NCBI GenBank assembly: GCA_030045935.1
Contig: JASIEN010000667.1
Location: forward strand, 1-8,035
Length of the DNA stretch: 8,035 nt
Direction: 5' to 3'
Source: Candidatus Sulfotelmatobacter sp.
GTDB lineage: Bacteria; Acidobacteriota; Terriglobia; Terriglobales; Acidobacteriaceae
Below the pieces are notes generated by a model that did not search any database, was not told where the DNA came from, and saw only the letters and a program-made list of their open reading frames with translations. The position numbers and the translations under genes are program-made. Of the stretch, positions 5,616-8,035 are shown in pieces (the stretch's first letter is position 1; every line of letters starts with the position of its first letter).

Positions 5616-5685
5616 GATCCAATTCAGGATCGAAAGGGCCGATAGCCAAGGAATGTCACCGCTTCTTGGTTGCCGGCCCTTTTAA
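5606..5685 (+). ncRNA. Candidate small RNA on the plus strand ending in an intrinsic terminator
   Basis: On the plus strand TTGACT (5573-5578), a 16-bp spacer and TACCAT (5595-5600) form a fair promoter, giving a start near 5607. The transcript would begin with AUCACCUCC, nine bases identical to the 3' end of 16S rRNA that binds Shine-Dalgarno sequences. It would then fold a 6-bp hairpin (CGATCC 5615-5620 with GGATCG 5627-5632) and end in the strong hairpin 5633-5682 followed by TTTT. This competes with reading the same bases as a minus-strand leader ORF. I do not recognise a known RNA family. Confidence 0.25.
5633..5682. terminator. Large hairpin terminator after hflX, possibly bidirectional
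   Basis: AAAGGGCCG (5633-5641) pairs perfectly with CGGCCCTTT (5674-5682). After one mismatch, eight more pairs follow (5643-5650 with 5665-5672, including two G-U), with a 14-nt loop. On the minus strand it begins at the hflX stop codon (TAA, 5684-5682) and is the obvious end of the hfq-hflX transcript, though its T-run is only three bases. On the plus strand the stem is followed by TTTTAAA, so it could also end a plus-strand RNA. Confidence 0.7.
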
Positions 5686-7172
5686 ACTTGGTCGTTAGCC
5701 GCTCGTCGTTGGTCATTGGCCTCGACCCATTGCCTGACCCTGCGGAGTACCGACTCTGGCGCATCCGCTTCCACCTCAACAACACCGTCCTGGTATGTGC
5801 GCGCGTAAATCCGTGCCCGCGCCTCAAGCATCGCCAATGCCTTACCTTCTTTCTGGGGGATTCGCAGATGCACACGGCTTACGCGATCTTCGTCGATCAG
5901 AGCGTCGATTCTGGCAAGCAGATGATCGAGGCCGGTGCCATCCACAGCAGAAACATAGATTGGAGCTGAGCTGTTGCGGTGAGCTGCTTCGCGGTGGGAA
6001 TCGTTGATCAGTTTCTGCGCGACCTCTTCATCGAGCAGATCGACTTTGTTCATTACACGTAGGCGCGGCTTTTTTTCAGCGTCCAATTCCTTAAGCACGA
6101 GCTCAACTTGCGCATCCTGCTCGGCCGAAAGACGGCTGCTGGCGTCCGACACGTGCAAGATCAGCGATGCGCGTTGCACTTCTTCCAGGGTCGCGCGAAA
6201 TGCCGATACCAGCGTATGCGGCAAATTTCTAATGAAGCCCACCGTGTCAGACAGCAGCACCTTTCGCTTCGACGGCAATTTTACTGCGCGAATTGTCGGA
6301 TCCAGTGTGGCAAACATTTTCGGCGACGATAAAACTCCAGCGCGAGTCAGAGCGTTAAACAAAGTCGACTTTCCGGCATTCGTGTATCCGACCAGGGCCA
6401 CAGTCGCCACCGGAGCCGATTCTCTTCTTTGCCTTTGCTGTGCTCGAATCCGCCGTACGTTTTCCAGTTGCTGCTCAACGTGCCGGATGCGCCGGTAAAT
6501 CTTGCGCCGATCGGTTTCCAGCTGCGTTTCACCCGGGCCGCGCGTGCCAATGCCGCCGCCAAGCTGTGACATTTCAACGCCGCGTCCGGCAAGGCGCGGC
6601 AGCAGATATTGCAACTGCGCCAGCTCGACCTGCAACTGGCCTTCGCGCGTGCGGGCGTGGCGGGCAAATATGTCGAGAATAAGCTGGGTGCGGTCGATCA
6701 CTCGCCGGTGAACGATCTTTTCGATGTTGCGCTGTTGCGAGGGGCTGAGGTCGTGATCGAAAAGCAATAGATCGGCATTCACCGACGCAGCCGTGCCCGC
6801 AATTTCCTCGAGCTTGCCGGAGCCAATCAACGTGGCAGGATCGAAACGGTCGCGATGTTGAAGAATCTCTCCAGCGATCTTTGCCCCTGCGCTCTCCGCC
6901 AGAGAGCGCAGCTCCGAAAGAGATTCCTCTGCATCGAACTCGGGAATGTTTCGCTTGCTACTCTTAGCCGAAGATGCGTTCTTCGCCACGCCTGGCGCGG
7001 CGGCAGCGTCGCGCGCCACCTGCGCTTGGGCGGTGACTGCGCTTCCTCGCTCCCGCGCGCGCACATCAATCCCGACCAAAAAGGCACGTTCGCCAGCCTC
7101 TTCCGCTGGGGAAGAGACACGTCCGCTGGGGAACGCCACATTGCGGCTCTTCTTGGGATGAAAACTGCGCAA
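5682..7172 (-). CDS. hflX: Ribosome-associated GTPase HflX (496 aa)
   Basis: HflX is a cytoplasmic GTPase that binds the large ribosomal subunit and splits stalled or heat-damaged 70S ribosomes. The N-terminal HflX domain starts at RAFLVGIDV (29-37) and contains GSGKLEEI (117-124). The hallmark GPGETQLETDRR is at 212-223. The G domain has G1 GYTNAGKST (262-270), FATLDPT (287-293), G3 DTVGF (309-313), G4 NKVD (375-378) and G5 SAVDG (408-412). The protein is longer than E. coli HflX (426 aa). It has an Ala/Ser-rich insert at about 43-75 and extra residues at both ends. The start is TTG at 7172, 12 bases after hfq, with AAGG 10 bases upstream; an in-frame GTG at residue 12 is an alternative. The last 13 residues come from the heptad repeat. 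It is probably co-transcribed with hfq, as in E. coli. Confidence 0.95.
   Translation of the reverse strand: MRSFHPKKSRNVAFPSGRVSSPAEEAGERAFLVGIDVRARERGSAVTAQAQVARDAAAAPGVAKNASSAKSSKRNIPEFDAEESLSELRSLAESAGAKIAGEILQHRDRFDPATLIGSGKLEEIAGTAASVNADLLLFDHDLSPSQQRNIEKIVHRRVIDRTQLILDIFARHARTREGQLQVELAQLQYLLPRLAGRGVEMSQLGGGIGTRGPGETQLETDRRKIYRRIRHVEQQLENVRRIRAQQRQRRESAPVATVALVGYTNAGKSTLFNALTRAGVLSSPKMFATLDPTIRAVKLPSKRKVLLSDTVGFIRNLPHTLVSAFRATLEEVQRASLILHVSDASSRLSAEQDAQVELVLKELDAEKKPRLRVMNKVDLLDEEVAQKLINDSHREAAHRNSSAPIYVSAVDGTGLDHLLARIDALIDEDRVSRVHLRIPQKEGKALAMLEARARIYARTYQDGVVEVEADAPESVLRRVRQWVEANDQRRAANDQV
5688..5722. repeat. Single heptad array (GGTC-type core) in the 3' end of hflX
   Basis: Five 7-bp units stand in phase: TTGGTCG, TTAGCCG, CTCGTCG, TTGGTCA, TTGGCCT. 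They lie within the last 13 or so codons of hflX and encode its odd C-terminus EANDQRRAANDQV. No clear facing arm is seen. The period is the same as in the atp arrays, with a fourth core word. Confidence 0.65.
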
Positions 7173-7184
7173 ACGGAAAAGGCC

Positions 7185-7514
7185 TTACCCTTCGGAACTG
7201 GCGGCGCTGGCCACTGGCGTCGTGGCCGCCGGCAAAGCGGAGGCGCTATTGGCGCTTCCGCTCTTGCCTTCCCCATGTCCTGCATGAACTCCGTGCGACG
7301 CCACACGGCCCATCACCACGGTCGAGATGGCGTGCTTGAAGATCAATTGCTCTTGTCCGTTGGCCTCCAGCACCACGGAATACTTGTCGAAGGAACGAAT
7401 GCGGCCCGTCAGCTTCACGCCACTCAGCAGGTAAATCGTGATGTTCAACCTCTCCTTGCGGGCCGTGTTCAGGAAGGAATCCTGGATATTCTGTGCCGGC
7501 TTGCTGCTTTCCAT
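7185..7514 (-). CDS. hfq: RNA chaperone Hfq (109 aa)
   Basis: Hfq forms a hexameric Sm-like ring that helps small RNAs pair with mRNAs. The N-terminal NIQDSFLNTARKE (9-21) carries the conserved Gln of the U-binding face. The Sm1 strand region spans about 24-54. Sm2 is IFKHAIST (58-65), with Phe where E. coli has Tyr. SFDKY (41-45) has Tyr at the second aromatic position usually held by Phe. After residue 70 comes a 39-residue tail that is His/Gly-rich and then Ala/Ser-rich, probably disordered. The ATG at 7514 has a strong ribosome binding site, AAAGGAG (7528-7522), 7 bases upstream. hflX follows 12 bases after the TAA stop. Confidence 0.96.
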   Translation of the reverse strand: MESSKPAQNIQDSFLNTARKERLNITIYLLSGVKLTGRIRSFDKYSVVLEANGQEQLIFKHAISTVVMGRVASHGVHAGHGEGKSGSANSASALPAATTPVASAASSEG

Positions 7515-7551
7515 AGCCGATCTCCTTTAGTTCTCGGTGCAATCCATCCGC

Positions 7552-7659
7552 TTACTGGTCCCACATAAGCGCAAGCTTCAAAAGACAACATGTTCTCTGC
7601 TTTTCCAGCAATGAACACGGGGGGACAGCCTGCCTCTTGACTGCCATGTTTCCTGGCAT
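7552..7659 (-). CDS. Candidate upstream ORF in the hfq leader (35 aa), hypothetical
   Basis: The frame runs from the ATG at 7659 to TAA at 7552-7554, 37 nt before the hfq start. A second in-frame ATG at 7647 (MAVKRQAVPPCSLL...) lies in the stem of a small hairpin, with CAGGAAA in its loop as a poor ribosome binding site. The product is basic, then hydrophobic, with a Cys pair (CCLLKLALMW), and matches no family I know. It lies wholly inside the predicted hfq transcript. No codon or conservation evidence is available, so this is a hypothesis. Confidence 0.2.
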   Translation of the reverse strand: MPGNMAVKRQAVPPCSLLEKQRTCCLLKLALMWDQ

Positions 7660-7679
7660 GGCTGATGGGTCCGGCAGGC
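7628..7679 (-). promoter_or_regulatory. Structured 5' leader of hfq
   Basis: GCCTGCC (7628-7634) pairs with GGCAGGC (7673-7679) to close a domain. Within it GCCATG (7643-7648) pairs with CATGGC (7657-7662), with an alternative TGCCA/TGGCA pairing. Closer to hfq, a further small hairpin can form around 7586-7616 (TGTTC with GAACA). The leader from the predicted start near 7684 to the hfq ATG is about 170 nt, long for a simple mRNA. Leader-based autoregulation is known for E. coli hfq; it is only inferred here. Confidence 0.4.
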
Positions 7680-7690
7680 AGCTTCAGTGT

Positions 7691-7719
7691 ACGATACGGC
7701 GTTGTCTGCCGCTTTTCAA
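7691..7719 (-). promoter_or_regulatory. sigma70-type promoter of hfq-hflX
   Basis: On the minus strand TTGAAA (7719-7714, 5 of 6 consensus), a 17-bp spacer and TATCGT (7696-7691, 4 of 6) form a good promoter. The start would be near 7684. It is the best match in the gene-free stretch and reads toward hfq. Confidence 0.6.
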
Positions 7720-7784
7720 CCGCGAAGTTAGGGAAGGGTCTGCCGAATTGTGCCAATGGCATATCCGGTCGGGTCTGCGGTCTG

Positions 7785-7934
7785 GGTAGTGGCTGAGTTT
7801 GAAATTGTCATCCTGAGCAAGCTTCTTTTGCGCAGCGAAGGATCTGGCCGAGCCGCGCGAAGGCCACGTTCTTTGCGGCGCAGCACTCGCCCGTTTGGCT
7901 CGCTTCCTTTTCAATTTCAAACTGAGCCACTACC
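7785..7934. mobile_element. 150-bp element with 23-bp terminal inverted repeats, MITE/REP-like
   Basis: The ends 7785-7807 and 7912-7934 are inverted copies matching at 22 of 23 positions; the only mismatch is 7795 with 7924. They begin GGTAGTGGCTGAGTTTGAAA. The interior carries ATCCTGAGC (7811-7819) and GCGAAGGAT (7834-7842), which pair except for two adjacent G-A mismatches. A further stem joins CGAGCC (7849-7854) and GGCTCG (7897-7902). There is no transposase and no convincing ORF. No clean target duplication is visible at the borders. The CATCCTGAGC...GCGAAGGATCT wording resembles a dispersed intergenic repeat common in Acidobacteriota and other genomes; this is from memory and unchecked. 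It lies upstream of the hfq promoter. Confidence 0.65.
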
Positions 7935-8035
7935 GCGCTCTGCGGGCCGGCTGCCCCACCCGCCGGTGTCGTGTACAATCCCGGCGAGCATTCCTGGCGG
8001 AGATTTACCCATAGGCTGTCTGCGTTTTGGCAGAA
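7935..8035. other. Window edge with no gene seen; GC-rich hairpin and short inverted repeat
   Basis: CCGGC (7948-7952) and GCCGG (7961-7965) could form a small hairpin, and TCTGC/GCAGA frame a short hairpin near 8019-8034. A TACAAT hexamer (7974-7979) could be a -10 box for a plus-strand gene beyond the window, but there is no good -35 box at the right distance. No coding sequence can be supported here or in 7720-7784. Confidence 0.3.

Noticed and set aside
6855..7568. Long plus-strand open frame (237 codons) opposite hflX and hfq
   Set aside because: It is antisense to two well-identified genes, has no recognisable domain and shows shadow-frame composition.
7684..7920. Minus-strand open frame of 78 codons across the inverted-repeat element
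   Set aside because: The translated product is mostly repeat-derived (ARSFAAQKKLAQDD), a familiar type of spurious ORF over dispersed repeats, and no ribosome binding site is evident.
7974..7979. TACAAT as the -10 box of a plus-strand gene to the right
   Set aside because: No acceptable -35 box lies 16-18 bp upstream, and the window ends before any coding sequence could be seen.

Overview
The window reads as a piece of bacterial chromosome, and every confident gene lies on the minus strand. Read in that direction (from high to low coordinates) the order is hfq - hflX - gap - atpF' (b') - atpF (b) - atpH (delta) - atpA (alpha) - atpG (gamma) - atpD (beta, cut by the window edge). The combination of paired b' and b genes, a b subunit with a signal-peptide-like front, an hfq-hflX pair next door and many short intergenic repeats suggests an Acidobacteriota (Koribacter/Terriglobia-like) genome. 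That assignment is inference from gene content and was not tested by a search.

Right-hand part (about 7515-8035): a gene-free flank. It holds a 150-bp element with near-perfect 23-bp terminal inverted repeats (7785-7934), then a good sigma70-type promoter (7691-7719) reading toward hfq, then a folded leader of about 170 nt with a possible 35-codon upstream ORF. hfq has a strong ribosome binding site, and hflX starts 12 bases after it on a TTG codon, so the two are probably co-transcribed. hflX ends in a heptad repeat followed directly by a large hairpin (5633-5682).

Middle gap (5380-5681): it has no established gene but is densely structured. Three hairpins stand back to back (5588-5682). 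In the first, read on the minus strand, an AUG is the exact triloop and the Shine-Dalgarno sequence lies in the stem; it opens a possible 43-codon ORF. On the plus strand the same block could be a small RNA ending in an intrinsic terminator. Further left are a 13-bp palindrome and a consensus-like promoter (TTGACA, 17 bp, TAGACT) that must drive the atp operon.

Left part (1-5379): the stator and F1 genes of F-type ATP synthase. The membrane-rotor genes atpB and atpE are not upstream, so the ATP synthase genes are split in this genome. The first two junctions (F'-F and F-H) are tight, but the last three (H-A, A-G, G-D) are each filled from stop codon to start codon by a pair of 7-bp-period arrays facing each other. 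Each junction uses a different four-base core (GAGC/GCTC, GTAC, AGCT). They would fold into long hairpins next to start codons that lack a good Shine-Dalgarno sequence. These heptad arrays, with a fourth single array at the hflX end, are the most unusual feature of the window.
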